The notes under the pieces are model-generated. The model saw nothing but the letters and a program-made list of their open reading frames with translations, did no database searches and had not been told where the DNA came from. The position numbers and the translations under genes were made by a program. From Microbacterium esteraromaticum (GTDB lineage Bacteria; Actinomycetota; Actinomycetes; Actinomycetales; Microbacteriaceae), in the NCBI RefSeq assembly GCF_016907315.1, contig NZ_JAFBBS010000001.1:62001-126000 (forward strand): 64,000 bases of DNA, read 5' to 3'. Below are positions 17,056 through 27,221 of the stretch, one piece after another (position 1 is the first letter of the stretch; each line of letters opens with the position of its first letter).

Positions 17056-18582
17056 ATGACCGACGTCGAGCCGATGCCTTCGGCGCGCCCGCCCCTGCCG
17101 CTGTGGGGGGCCGTGGTCGTGGCGGCGGTCGCGGGGGCGCTGATGGCTTTCGCTTTTCCCGCCGCGGCGATCTGGCCGCTGGTGTTCGTGGCGCTGGCGT
17201 TGCTGCTGCCTGCTCTGATGGGGCGGCGGATCGGCGGGGCTCTGCTGGTCGGGCTCGCGTACGGCCTGGTCTTCTTCGCCGTGCAGGTCTCGTTCACTGC
17301 GAGATATCTCGGTCCTGTTCCGTGGGTGGCGCTGACGGTGGTGGAGGGGGCGCTCACTGCGGTGGCGCTGCTTCCGATCACGCTCGCCTACCGGTGGCTT
17401 CCGCGAGCGTGGCCCCGCAGCAGAGCCATCGTGCTGCCTTTCGTCGTAGCGGGGCTCTGGACCGTGCATGAGCTCTTCCTCGGCAACTGGCCCTACGGCG
17501 GGTTTCCCTGGGCGCGGCTAGGAATGTCGCAGGCCCAGGGCCCGTTCGCGCCGGTCGCCTCGTGGCTCGGAGTGAGTGGGCTCTCCTTCCTGATGGTCGC
17601 TCTTGCCGCGCTGCTCGTAGAGGTAGTGCGGATGCGCGGCTGGCGTCGGCCCTGGTTGCTGATCGCACCGGTGCTGACGGCCCTTGTTCTCTCGCTCACG
17701 CCGTTGTTCCCGACGGCTCCGAGCGGCGACATGCGGATCGCGGCGGTGCAGGGCAATGGGAGCACCGGCTACTTCGATGAGCGAGAGCCGTACGGCGTCA
17801 TGACTGCGCAGACGGACGCGACTCGAGCCATCGGCGACGGCCCTGTCGACCTTCTCGTCTGGCCCGAAGGCGGCATCGATTACGACCCCTTCCAGGATGA
17901 GACGACCGCTCGGAGACTGACCCGACTGGTGAACGAGTTCGGCGCCCCCCTGCTCGCGAACACCGCGACCGAACGCGGAGACCGGATCTTCAACACATCG
18001 TTTCTGTGGATGGAGGACGGCGACGCCACTCAGCTGCATGACAAGAGGCATCCCGTGCCATTCGGGGAGTACGTCCCCGACCGCGACTTCTACTACGCAC
18101 TCGCACCGGACCTGATCGGCCTGATCGGGCGAGAGTACACGCCCGGGTCGAACCCGCCTGTCGTCCGGGTCGACGGCGTCGGCGTGGGGCTCGCCATCTG
18201 CTTCGACGTGATCTACGACGAGGTGATCCGCGAGAGCGTGACGCAGGGGGCTCAGGTGCTGGTCTTCCAGACCAACAATGCTGACTTCCGCGGTACCGAC
18301 GAGAACCTGCAGCAGCTCGCATTCGCACGGATGCGCGCTGTCGAGACCGGACGCAGTGTGGTGAACGTGTCGACGGTGGGCACCAGCCAGATCATCCGGC
18401 CGGACGGCTCGACTGTCGCCTCGCTGGACGCAGATGAGGCCGGAGCGCTGCTCGAGGATGTCGAACTGCGTTCCGGCCTCACGGCTGGTGTCGTACTCGG
18501 CCCGTGGATCCAGCTGGTGATGCTGGTCGCGGCGCCGGGTGCGCTGATCATCGCCGGATTGTGGTCTCGGCGACGCGGGTGA
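17056..18582 (+). CDS. lnt: apolipoprotein N-acyltransferase Lnt
   Basis: 508 residues. Six to seven N-terminal membrane helices (about 15-225) are followed by an external nitrilase domain. The catalytic triad is Glu271 in WPEGG, Lys330 in HDKRHPVPFGEY and Cys382 in ICFDVIYDE. It adds the third acyl chain to the N-terminal Cys of lipoproteins after Lgt (encoded at 52263-53234) and LspA. In mycobacteria this domain can be fused to dolichol-phosphate-mannose synthase; here it stands alone. The ATG at 17056 lies 4 bases after helY. Confidence 0.93.
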   Translation: MTDVEPMPSARPPLPLWGAVVVAAVAGALMAFAFPAAAIWPLVFVALALLLPALMGRRIGGALLVGLAYGLVFFAVQVSFTARYLGPVPWVALTVVEGALTAVALLPITLAYRWLPRAWPRSRAIVLPFVVAGLWTVHELFLGNWPYGGFPWARLGMSQAQGPFAPVASWLGVSGLSFLMVALAALLVEVVRMRGWRRPWLLIAPVLTALVLSLTPLFPTAPSGDMRIAAVQGNGSTGYFDEREPYGVMTAQTDATRAIGDGPVDLLVWPEGGIDYDPFQDETTARRLTRLVNEFGAPLLANTATERGDRIFNTSFLWMEDGDATQLHDKRHPVPFGEYVPDRDFYYALAPDLIGLIGREYTPGSNPPVVRVDGVGVGLAICFDVIYDEVIRESVTQGAQVLVFQTNNADFRGTDENLQQLAFARMRAVETGRSVVNVSTVGTSQIIRPDGSTVASLDADEAGALLEDVELRSGLTAGVVLGPWIQLVMLVAAPGALIIAGLWSRRRG

Positions 18583-18583
18583 A

Positions 18584-18967
18584 TCAGGCGCCGATGCGCT
18601 CGCGCGTCGGGTCGTCGCCGGCGCCACGGCGGGCGCGCACATAGGCGAGGCGCTCAGCGAGGAGCTCTTCGAGCTCGTCGCGGGTGCGACGCTCGAGCAG
18701 CATGTCCCAGTGGGTGCGTGCTGCCTTCTCGTCGTTGTCCTCGATCTTGACGGGTGCACCGTCGACCTGCAGCACCGCTTCGGCGCCGCAGTGGCGGCAC
18801 TCCCATGTCTGCGGTGCCTCGGCATCGGCGGCGAACATCAGGGTGGTCTCCTGGCCGCACGTGTCGCACTTGTACTCGGTGGCGCGCCGCTCCATGAAGA
18901 CGACGCCCTCCTCGCTCTGAAGGCTCTGGGCACCCAGCCGGATGCCGCGAAGGCTGCGATCTGCCAT
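18584..18967 (-). CDS. rbpA: RNA polymerase-binding protein RbpA
   Basis: 127 residues, matching the actinobacterial RbpA length. The N-terminal tail SLRGIRLGAQSLQSEEGVVF, the core with CDTC and CRHC cysteine pairs that can bind zinc, a basic linker and the C-terminal sigma-interacting helix DMLLERRTRDELEELLAERL are all present. RbpA binds the principal sigma factor and stabilises the open promoter complex. It is convergent with lnt, with one base between the stops. Its upstream region (18968-19088) holds a TATACC-like -10. Confidence 0.95.
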   Translation of the reverse strand: MADRSLRGIRLGAQSLQSEEGVVFMERRATEYKCDTCGQETTLMFAADAEAPQTWECRHCGAEAVLQVDGAPVKIEDNDEKAARTHWDMLLERRTRDELEELLAERLAYVRARRGAGDDPTRERIGA

Positions 18968-19088
18968 TGTGTGGTCCTCTCGTCGCTGTCAGGTATAACG
19001 CTCGCGCCTGTGCGCTTCATCCACGGCGGCGAGAACGGTCGAGAACTCACAGCGGAATCCCAGGGCATCGCCCATGCTCACCGACGGA

Positions 19089-19859
19089 TCAGGAGAAGGC
19101 ACGCAGGGCCACGTCCGCGCGGTCGGTGACGACGCCATCTGCACCGGCTGCGATCAGTCGGGTCATGTCGGCGGGGTCGTTGACGGTCCAGACGTGCACC
19201 TCGACACCGTGCCGGTGGGCGGCGCGCAGCAGCGACGGAGTGAAGAGGCGGAGTCGGCCGTGGACCTCGGGGATCTGCACGGCGTCGATATCACGGAGCA
19301 CCCGCGCGGGGGAGAGGCGAACAGCCGACAGCGCCCGCAGTCGTGCGATCACAGAGCGCCCGCCGGACGTGGCGGGGCGGATCTCGGCGCCGGCTCTTTC
19401 AGTGGAGGCGAGTGCCGCCAGGCGGTTGCGGTCGGAGAAGCTGGTGACCAGCACGCGGTCCGCATGAGGAGCGAGGGCAGGACCGAGCGGGCCCGCGGCC
19501 GCGGGTGTCTTGACGTCGATGTTGAACCGCACGTCGGGGAAGACGTCGAGAGCGTCTGCCACCGTGAGCAGTCCGCCATGCTCTGCGAAAAGCCTCTCGA
19601 GCTCTTTCGTGCGCACCGACGCAACCGGGCGCGGATCGCCGGTCAGCCGCGCGAGCGTATCGTCGTGGAAGAGCACGACGTCGCCGTCGGCGGTGACCTG
19701 GCAGTCGGTCTCGATGTACTCCGCTCCTGCGGCGTGCGCGGTGGCGAAGGCAGCCGCCGTGTTCTCCCACACCGACGAGTCCTCGCCGTTCGCGGAGGTC
19801 AGTCCGCGATGGGCAAGGACTCGGGGGTGAGTCGTGCCGGTGAAGAACGGGTGCGTCAC
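19089..19859 (-). CDS. glycerophosphodiester phosphodiesterase
   Basis: 256 residues of a TIM-barrel GDPD enzyme: LAHRGLTS near residue 16 (catalytic His), ENTAAAF, the ETDCQVTADGDVVLFHDDTL metal/catalytic block, and a late VWTVNDPADM. It cleaves glycerophosphodiesters released from phospholipids to sn-glycerol 3-phosphate and an alcohol. No signal peptide is visible. The GTG start overlaps the SPFH stop (GTGA), so it is coupled to the membrane-protease-like pair upstream. Confidence 0.9.
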   Translation of the reverse strand: MTHPFFTGTTHPRVLAHRGLTSANGEDSSVWENTAAAFATAHAAGAEYIETDCQVTADGDVVLFHDDTLARLTGDPRPVASVRTKELERLFAEHGGLLTVADALDVFPDVRFNIDVKTPAAAGPLGPALAPHADRVLVTSFSDRNRLAALASTERAGAEIRPATSGGRSVIARLRALSAVRLSPARVLRDIDAVQIPEVHGRLRLFTPSLLRAAHRHGVEVHVWTVNDPADMTRLIAAGADGVVTDRADVALRAFS

Positions 19860-20782
19860 GCGTCGCGCGGGGAGTCGCCAGCGGCGTCGCCGCGCGGCGT
19901 GAACGCCGAGCCGATGCCCTTGAGGGCCTCGGTGAGCTCGCTCGGGATGATCCAGAGCTTGCTCGACTCGCTCTCGCTGATCTTCGGAAGCATCTGCAGG
20001 TACTGGTAGGCGAGGAGCTTGTCGTCTGGGCGGCCCTGGTGGATCGCTCCGAAGACGTTCTGGATCGCCTCGGCCTCGCCCTGAGCGCGCAGCACGGCAG
20101 CCTGCTTCTCTCCCTCGGCCTTGAGGATCGCTGCCTGACGCTGACCTTCGGCTTCGAGGATCTGCGACTGCTTCGATCCCTCAGCCGTCAGGATCGCGGC
20201 GCGGCGATCGCGCTCGGCGCGCATCTGCTTCTCCATCGAGTCCTGGATCGAGACAGGCGGATCGATGGCCTTCAGCTCGACACGGGAGACGCGGATACCC
20301 CACTTGCCGGTCGCCTCGTCGAGGACCACCCGCAGCTGGCCATTGATGTTGTCACGGCTGGTCAGAGCCTCTTCGAGGTTCAGACCGCCGACGACGTTGC
20401 GGAGAGTGGTGGTGGTCAGCTGCTCCACGGCACCCAGATAGTTGGCGATCTCGTAGGTCGCAGCACGGGCATCCGTCACCTGGAAGTAGACGACGGTGTC
20501 GATCGAGACGACGAGGTTGTCCTCGGTGATCACCGGCTGCGGCGGGAACGACACCACCTGCTCGCGCATGTCGATGAGGGGCCGCAGCCGGTCGATGAAC
20601 GGCACGAGGAGGTTCAGCCCCGGCTGCAGGGTCTTGTGGTAGCGACCCAGCCGCTCGACGACGCCCGCCGTGGCCTGCGGGATGATCCGGATCGCGCGGG
20701 CGATGGTGACGAGCACGAAGATGATGACCGCGATGGCCAGGATCCACGCGATAGCGGTCGGAATGAACGAGGAGTCGCTCAT
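19856..20782 (-). CDS. SPFH/Band 7 (stomatin-like) membrane protein
   Basis: 308 residues. One N-terminal membrane helix (about 8-30), a Band 7 domain (QATAGVVERLGRYHKTLQPGLNLLVPF onwards) and a long heptad-like stretch with repeated AEG(E/Q) units around 200-245. It should oligomerise and scaffold membrane microdomains, and it pairs with NfeD encoded directly upstream. AGGAGC supports the ATG at 20782. It is cotranscribed with nfeD (7-base gap) and GDPD (overlap). Confidence 0.9.
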   Translation of the reverse strand: MSDSSFIPTAIAWILAIAVIIFVLVTIARAIRIIPQATAGVVERLGRYHKTLQPGLNLLVPFIDRLRPLIDMREQVVSFPPQPVITEDNLVVSIDTVVYFQVTDARAATYEIANYLGAVEQLTTTTLRNVVGGLNLEEALTSRDNINGQLRVVLDEATGKWGIRVSRVELKAIDPPVSIQDSMEKQMRAERDRRAAILTAEGSKQSQILEAEGQRQAAILKAEGEKQAAVLRAQGEAEAIQNVFGAIHQGRPDDKLLAYQYLQMLPKISESESSKLWIIPSELTEALKGIGSAFTPRGDAAGDSPRDA

Positions 20783-20789
20783 CTTGCTC

Positions 20790-21263
20790 CTATTCGGTGA
20801 CGGGGCGGACGATGGCGGTGGCGCCGCTGATGTCGGCGACCGCGATGCGGGTGCCGGCGAGGATGGGTGCTCCATCGACGCTGCGGGCGGTCCAGATGTC
20901 GCCGTTGCTCAGCTTCACCTGGCCAGTGATCTGGGTGATGTCGAGGAGCGCGGTGCCCCGGAGCCCCATCAGCGCGTCGACATTCGACTTCGCCGGATCC
21001 TCGCCGCGGCGCAGACGGTGCAGCAGGGGAGGACGGAGGAAGAAGATGAACAGGGCGGCGGCGACCGCCGCGACGATGAGCTGGCCCCACCACGGAAGTC
21101 CGAGCAGCCCGCCGACGAGTCCGACGAGACCGCCGAAGGAGAGCATGAGGAAGGTGAAGTCGAGAGTCAGCATCTCGATCACGAGGAAGACGGCGATCAG
21201 CACCAGCCAGGCGATCCACGCCCACTGCCCGATGTCGGCCAAGAATGTCGCGAAACCGTCCAT
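20790..21263 (-). CDS. NfeD family membrane protein
   Basis: 157 residues: three membrane helices (about 12-85) then an OB-fold beta domain (MGLRGTALLDITQITGQVKLSNGDIWTA). This is the short NfeD form without a serine-protease domain. It normally works with the adjacent SPFH protein in membrane quality control. A strong AGGAGG precedes the ATG at 21263. Confidence 0.88.
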   Translation of the reverse strand: MDGFATFLADIGQWAWIAWLVLIAVFLVIEMLTLDFTFLMLSFGGLVGLVGGLLGLPWWGQLIVAAVAAALFIFFLRPPLLHRLRRGEDPAKSNVDALMGLRGTALLDITQITGQVKLSNGDIWTARSVDGAPILAGTRIAVADISGATAIVRPVTE

Positions 21264-21318
21264 GCGCCCTCCTGTCGTCAACCTACCACGCGGACCAGGC
21301 CCGGACAGGGCGGCGTTG

Positions 21319-21324
21319 TAGGGT
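21319..21324 (+). promoter_or_regulatory. putative -10 hexamer for the SDR gene
   Basis: TAGGGT, 44 bases before the ATG at 21369. The leader ends with GAGGAG. Confidence 0.35.
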
Positions 21325-21368
21325 TGAGTGTCGCCATACGGGCGATCCCCGCGTATCGAGGAGCACGA

Positions 21369-22133
21369 ATGACACAGGTCCTTCCGGCCGGATCCCTCGA
21401 CGGCAAGGTGGCCCTCGTCACCGGATCGTCGCGAGGAATCGGAGCCGACACCGTCCGCTACTTCGCCGAGGCGGGCGCCGACGTCGTCATCAACTTCCGC
21501 AACAAGGCGCCGCGCGCCGAGAAGCTCGCGAACGAGCTGCGCGCCCTCGGACGCCGTGCCCTCGTGGTTGGTGCGGATCTGACCGACCCCGAGTCGGTGT
21601 CGGCGATGTTCGATCAGGTGCGTGAGGAGTTCGGCCGCCTCGATGTTCTCGTGCTGAACGCTTCCGGTGGCATGGAAGCCAACATGGGCGAGGACTACGC
21701 GCTCAAGCTCAACCGCGACGCGCAGGTGAACGTGCTGCAGACCGCTGAACCGCTGCTCGGAGACGGTGCACGCGTCGTCTTCGTGACGAGCCACCAGGCG
21801 CACTTCATCCGCACCACGCCGACCATGCCCGAGTACGAACCGGTCGCGAAGTCGAAGCGTGCCGGCGAGGACGCCCTGCGCGAACTCGTCCCTGACCTCG
21901 CCGAGAAGGGCATCGGCTTCACCGTCGTCTCGGGCGACATGATCGAGGGCACCATCACCGCCACTTTGCTGAACCGCCTGAACCCCGGTGCGATCGCCGA
22001 GCGTCGCGAGTCGGCGGGCAAGCTATACAACGTGTCGGAGTTCGCCGCTGAGGTGGCGCAGGCCGCGATCGACCCAGTGCCCTCCGACCACACGCGTCTG
22101 GTCGGAGACACGTCGGACTTCATCGCCGAGTGA
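21369..22133 (+). CDS. SDR-family oxidoreductase (atypical active site)
   Basis: 254 residues of a Rossmann fold: TGSSRGIG (18-25) binds NAD(P), NASGG follows, and VVFVTSHQAHF supplies the usual Ser. The expected YxxxK is not canonical: the segment reads EYEPVAKSKRAGEDAL, so the position of the catalytic Tyr in Y-A-x-S-K aligns with Val. It may act with a shifted Tyr or be a non-oxidoreductase SDR. GAGGAG precedes the ATG. Substrate unknown. Confidence 0.85.
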   Translation: MTQVLPAGSLDGKVALVTGSSRGIGADTVRYFAEAGADVVINFRNKAPRAEKLANELRALGRRALVVGADLTDPESVSAMFDQVREEFGRLDVLVLNASGGMEANMGEDYALKLNRDAQVNVLQTAEPLLGDGARVVFVTSHQAHFIRTTPTMPEYEPVAKSKRAGEDALRELVPDLAEKGIGFTVVSGDMIEGTITATLLNRLNPGAIAERRESAGKLYNVSEFAAEVAQAAIDPVPSDHTRLVGDTSDFIAE

Positions 22134-22142
22134 TCCTGCGGT

Positions 22143-22181
22143 GAAGAGGGAGGCGGCCCGCTCGGGGTCGCCTCCCTCTTC
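22143..22181. terminator. 13-bp perfect inverted repeat between convergent genes
   Basis: GAAGAGGGAGGCG pairs exactly with CGCCTCCCTCTTC over a 13-base loop. It lies between the SDR stop (+) and the HdeD-like stop (-) and probably serves both. The CTCTTCTCT run on the + side stands in for a U-tract. Confidence 0.75.
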
Positions 22182-22201
22182 TCTGCTCGACGCCGGGCCG
22201 C

Positions 22202-22786
22202 TCAGATGTCGGCGACCGGTGCGTGCGCCGCCTGCACGCTCTTCATGGTGAGCGCCCGCACGAGCTGCACGACACCCAGCGCGACAAGGGAGATGCCGAG
22301 GATGAGCCAGAGCACGGTAGCCGCGTACAGGGGCGAGAACAGCACGGCGATGCCGGCGACGATGCCGAGCAGCGCGTAGAGCAGGGTCCACACCTTGGAG
22401 GCGTCGAGTCCCATCAGGCTCAGCGCCACCACTCCGTCGGCGATCCAGCTGACGCCGATGAAGATGGCCACGATGATCGCGAGAGTGACGGTCGCGGCGC
22501 TCAGATTCGCGAAGGCGATGACGCCGGTGACGATGTAGAGCAGTCCGAGTACGATATGGCCGGCACGGACCCAGCCGCCGCCCTTGCCGGAGAAGACCGC
22601 CAGCCCGAGATAGACCAGTCCTCCGACGATGAGGTAGCTGGCGAAGATTCCCGTGACGATGACAGCGGACTTGGCGGGCCAGATCAGCAGCACCAGGCCG
22701 GCGATGAGAGTGACGGCTCCGGAGACGCCGAGGAAGATGCGGACGGAGCGCAGGAATCCAGGCTCCGCCGTGCTGAACGATGACAT
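22202..22786 (-). CDS. HdeD/DUF308 family membrane protein
   Basis: 194 residues with six membrane helices arranged as three repeated hairpins, each ending in a small-residue pattern (GLVLLIWPAKSA, GVIAFANLSAATV, GIAVLFSPLYAA). This matches HdeD/DUF308. The enterobacterial HdeD is linked to acid resistance, but the role in actinomycetes is not known. AAAGGA upstream supports the ATG at 22786. It is divergent from the AraC-type regulator, 59 bases away. Confidence 0.85.
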   Translation of the reverse strand: MSSFSTAEPGFLRSVRIFLGVSGAVTLIAGLVLLIWPAKSAVIVTGIFASYLIVGGLVYLGLAVFSGKGGGWVRAGHIVLGLLYIVTGVIAFANLSAATVTLAIIVAIFIGVSWIADGVVALSLMGLDASKVWTLLYALLGIVAGIAVLFSPLYAATVLWLILGISLVALGVVQLVRALTMKSVQAAHAPVADI

Positions 22787-22833
22787 GGTGTTCCTTTCGT
22801 GGGCGGACGCTACGCGCACACGCTATCGGATGC

Positions 22834-22839
22834 CAGGAT
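22834..22839 (+). promoter_or_regulatory. putative -10-like hexamer for the AraC-VOC-UvrA cassette
   Basis: CAGGAT ends 6 bases before the GTG at 22846. It deviates from TANNNT in one base but keeps the leaderless spacing. Confidence 0.25.
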
Positions 22840-22845
22840 CGTGGT

Positions 22846-23283
22846 GTGAGTGAAGAGGGGGATCCGCATCGACTGGCCGAGCTGGTGCGGCTGCGGCGGG
22901 TGAGAGACAGGATCGACCGCGAGTACGCGCGTCCGCTCGACGTCGAGACGCTCGCCAGGGGCGAGCACATGTCAGCGGGCCATCTCAGCAGGAGGTTCCG
23001 CCAGGTCTTCGGAGAGTCGCCGTACTCGTATCTGATGACGCGCCGCATCGAACGCGCCATGGCGCTCCTGCGCCGCGGCGACGTGAGTGTCACTGAGGTG
23101 TGCTTCGAAGTGGGGTTCTCCTCTCTCGGCACTTTCAGCACCCGGTTCAGCGAGCTGGTCGGGGTATCACCGAGCGCCTACCGGCGCGAACCGGGTCTCG
23201 GCCCCGGCATCCCGTCGTGGATCGAGAAGCAGGCGACGAGACCGATCAGGAATCGAGAAGCGCCATCCCACAGGCGTGACTAG
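22846..23283 (+). CDS. AraC-family transcriptional regulator (HTH domain only)
   Basis: 145 residues. Both helix-turn-helix units of the AraC/XylS domain are present (about 25-115: MSAGHLSRRFRQVFGESPY and VSVTEVCFEVGFSSLGTFS), with the usual GVSPSAYRR end. No ligand domain exists, so it may sense by abundance or through a partner, like the short Sox/Mar regulators. The C-terminal 30 residues are basic. The GTG start fits the -10-like CAGGAT spacing. The stop TAG begins a TAGCGT hexamer that could drive the VOC gene. Confidence 0.87.
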   Translation: MSEEGDPHRLAELVRLRRVRDRIDREYARPLDVETLARGEHMSAGHLSRRFRQVFGESPYSYLMTRRIERAMALLRRGDVSVTEVCFEVGFSSLGTFSTRFSELVGVSPSAYRREPGLGPGIPSWIEKQATRPIRNREAPSHRRD

Positions 23284-23286
23284 CGT
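23281..23286 (+). promoter_or_regulatory. putative -10 hexamer overlapping the AraC stop
   Basis: TAGCGT contains the stop codon of the AraC gene and ends 7 bases before the VOC ATG at 23294, again a leaderless layout. Confidence 0.4.
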
Positions 23287-23293
23287 CGAGAAC

Positions 23294-23707
23294 ATGAACA
23301 TCACCATCAGCGTCAGCTTCCTCCCGCACATCGATCCGGAGGCATCCCTCGGCTTCTACCGCGACGTCCTCGGCTTCGAAGTCCGCAAGGACGTCGGGTA
23401 CGACGACATGCGATGGATCACGGTTGGCCCGGCCGGCCAGCCGGACACATCGATCGTGCTCACGCCGCCGGCGGTGGATCCAGGCATCAGCGACGATGAA
23501 CGCCGCACCATCCTCGAGCTGATGGCCAAGGGCAGCTTCGCCGGGGTCGTCCTCACCGCCGACGACGTGGATGCCGCCTTCTCCGAGATCGAGGCCAAGG
23601 GCGCCGACGTCGTGCAGGAGCCCATCGACCAGCCCTACGGCGTGCGAGACTGCGCGTTCCGCGATCCGGCCGGTAACTTCGTCCGTATCAACCAGGCCAT
23701 CGCCTGA
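23294..23707 (+). CDS. VOC-family protein (glyoxalase/bleomycin-resistance fold)
   Basis: 137 residues with two beta-alpha-beta-beta-beta repeats: PHIDPEASLGFYRDVLGFEV at the start and DVDAAFSEIEAKG then GVRDCAFRDPAGNFVRINQ in the second half. The fold covers metal-dependent lyases, dioxygenases and drug-sequestering proteins. Its place between an AraC regulator and a UvrA-like ATPase, 10 bases after the regulator, makes drug binding or detoxification a fair inference but not a demonstrated one. Confidence 0.86.
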   Translation: MNITISVSFLPHIDPEASLGFYRDVLGFEVRKDVGYDDMRWITVGPAGQPDTSIVLTPPAVDPGISDDERRTILELMAKGSFAGVVLTADDVDAAFSEIEAKGADVVQEPIDQPYGVRDCAFRDPAGNFVRINQAIA

Positions 23708-23756
23708 CGGGGGCGCCGTGACAGGCATCCATCGCCATCCGAATGAAGGAACCACC

Positions 23757-26104
<2,348 letters not shown>

Positions 26105-26108
<4 letters not shown>

Positions 26109-26230
26109 CGGATCAGGATGCCATCGACGAGCGCATCCACCCCGCATCCGGAATAACCGATAATGCACATTATGTCAGTTCACGTCGACACCACGTGCAG
26201 GCAGGATCACGCCTTCGGAGGCATTGGTGA
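26105..26230 (+). pseudogene. probable 5' remnant of a fourth gene in the UvrA-like operon
   Basis: An ATG overlaps the UvrA-like stop (ATGA), as in true coupled genes here, and opens 41 codons. The first 12-15 (MTDQDAIDERIHPAS) have normal composition. From about 26150 on, the frame becomes AT-rich and runs antisense through the 3' end of the GrpB remnant. This suggests a gene start whose body has been lost. No family can be assigned. Confidence 0.35.
26160..26173. repeat. AT-rich 6-bp inverted repeat
   Basis: ATAATG-CA-CATTAT, unusual in this GC-rich setting, at the presumed junction between the broken operon gene and the GrpB remnant. It could be an operator or a deletion scar; nothing decides. 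Confidence 0.4.
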
Positions 26231-26577
26231 ATATCGACTTCTCCGATACGACGTCGTCGACTCGTTCCGACCCGCGCGGGATGTCGCGATAGACGCCTGG
26301 GGAGTCAGGCCTGGAACCGATGGCGCGCTCGAAACCCAAGGATTCGAGCCTTGTGGACACGTCACTATCGGTTGGCAGCGGTGAGATCCTGACCTGAAGA
26401 TCGAGGTACGGTTTGGCTGCAAGCCCGGGCATCGCCGTCGATCCGATGTGATCGTACTCAGCATCGCCAGCGCCAGGTAGACCGGCAAGACGCTCGCCGA
26501 TCGCGGCCAAGAACCTCGATGCTCCGTGGCCACGAATCGTCGTACGGCTGCAACTCGGCTGGATTCGAGGTCGCCAT
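26175..26577 (-). pseudogene. GrpB (UPF0157) family protein, frameshifted and truncated
   Basis: The N-terminal MATSNPAELQPYDDSWP starts at ATG 26577 with a TAACGT hexamer 7 bases upstream. The frame then shifts by one base near 26515-26540, and the core SRFLAAIGERLAG then DHIGSTAMPGLAAKPYLDL continues in another frame. Near 26190 an apparent CTGC duplication shifts it again, just where family members read E-G-V-I-L-H-V. The C-terminal 50 or so residues are absent. GrpB proteins are nucleotidyltransferase-fold proteins of unclear role. Sequencing error could explain one shift but not the missing end. Confidence 0.65.
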
Positions 26578-26645
26578 GCTGACGACGTTACTCGGAAGTC
26601 AGGTGGTACGTCGCGAGAAGCGGATAACGGGATTACCCACCGGCC

Positions 26646-26651
26646 TAGAGT
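26646..26651 (+). promoter_or_regulatory. putative -10 hexamer, leaderless GNAT transcript
   Basis: TAGAGT ends 6 bases before the ATG at 26658; no ribosome site. Confidence 0.45.
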
Positions 26652-26657
26652 CGACTC

Positions 26658-27221
26658 ATGCCTGCGTTCCCGCATCCCGACCTGACCGTCGAGCAGCTCA
26701 CGCTGTCAGACCTGACCTCTGACGACGCGCCTGCGCTCGTATCGGCCTTCTCGGACCCTGAGCTGCGGCGGTGGCTGCCCCTCCCCTCCCCGTACACACT
26801 GCAGATGGGCGAGGCATGGTGCGCGGAGATCTCTGAGCAGATGAGGCGTGAGGGACGCGGTCTCGTCATCGGCATCCGCCGTGACGGCATGCTCGCCGGA
26901 AGCATCGACGCGAAGCGCGTCGACTGGCGCGCAGGCACCCTCGAACTGAGCTACTGGACCGCTCCGCTCCACCGCGGTCAGGGGCTCATGTCGGCGGCAC
27001 TGCGCCGCACGACGGACTGGCTGATCGAGGGCCTCGGCTTCGAACGTGTCGAGCTGCGGATCTCCCCCGGCAATACCGGGTCGCTCGCCACCGCCCGTGC
27101 CGCAGGCTTCACCCGCGAGGGCGTGGCGCGCAACGCCGGCTTCACCGATACGGGGCGCACAGATCTCGTCATCTGGTCCCGCGTCCCGATGGACTATCCG
27201 TCCTCATCGGCGAGTCCGTAG
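26658..27221 (+). CDS. GNAT-family N-acetyltransferase (RimJ/RimL-like)
   Basis: 187 residues. The acetyl-CoA loop HRGQGLMSAALR lies near 110-121, preceded by a LELSYWTAP strand and followed by RVELRISPGNTGSLATARAAGF, the RimJ/RimL pattern for ribosomal-protein or related N-terminal acetylation. The acceptor is unknown. Its last 28 bases overlap the convergent PAP2-kinase gene tail to tail. Confidence 0.87.
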   Translation: MPAFPHPDLTVEQLTLSDLTSDDAPALVSAFSDPELRRWLPLPSPYTLQMGEAWCAEISEQMRREGRGLVIGIRRDGMLAGSIDAKRVDWRAGTLELSYWTAPLHRGQGLMSAALRRTTDWLIEGLGFERVELRISPGNTGSLATARAAGFTREGVARNAGFTDTGRTDLVIWSRVPMDYPSSSASP

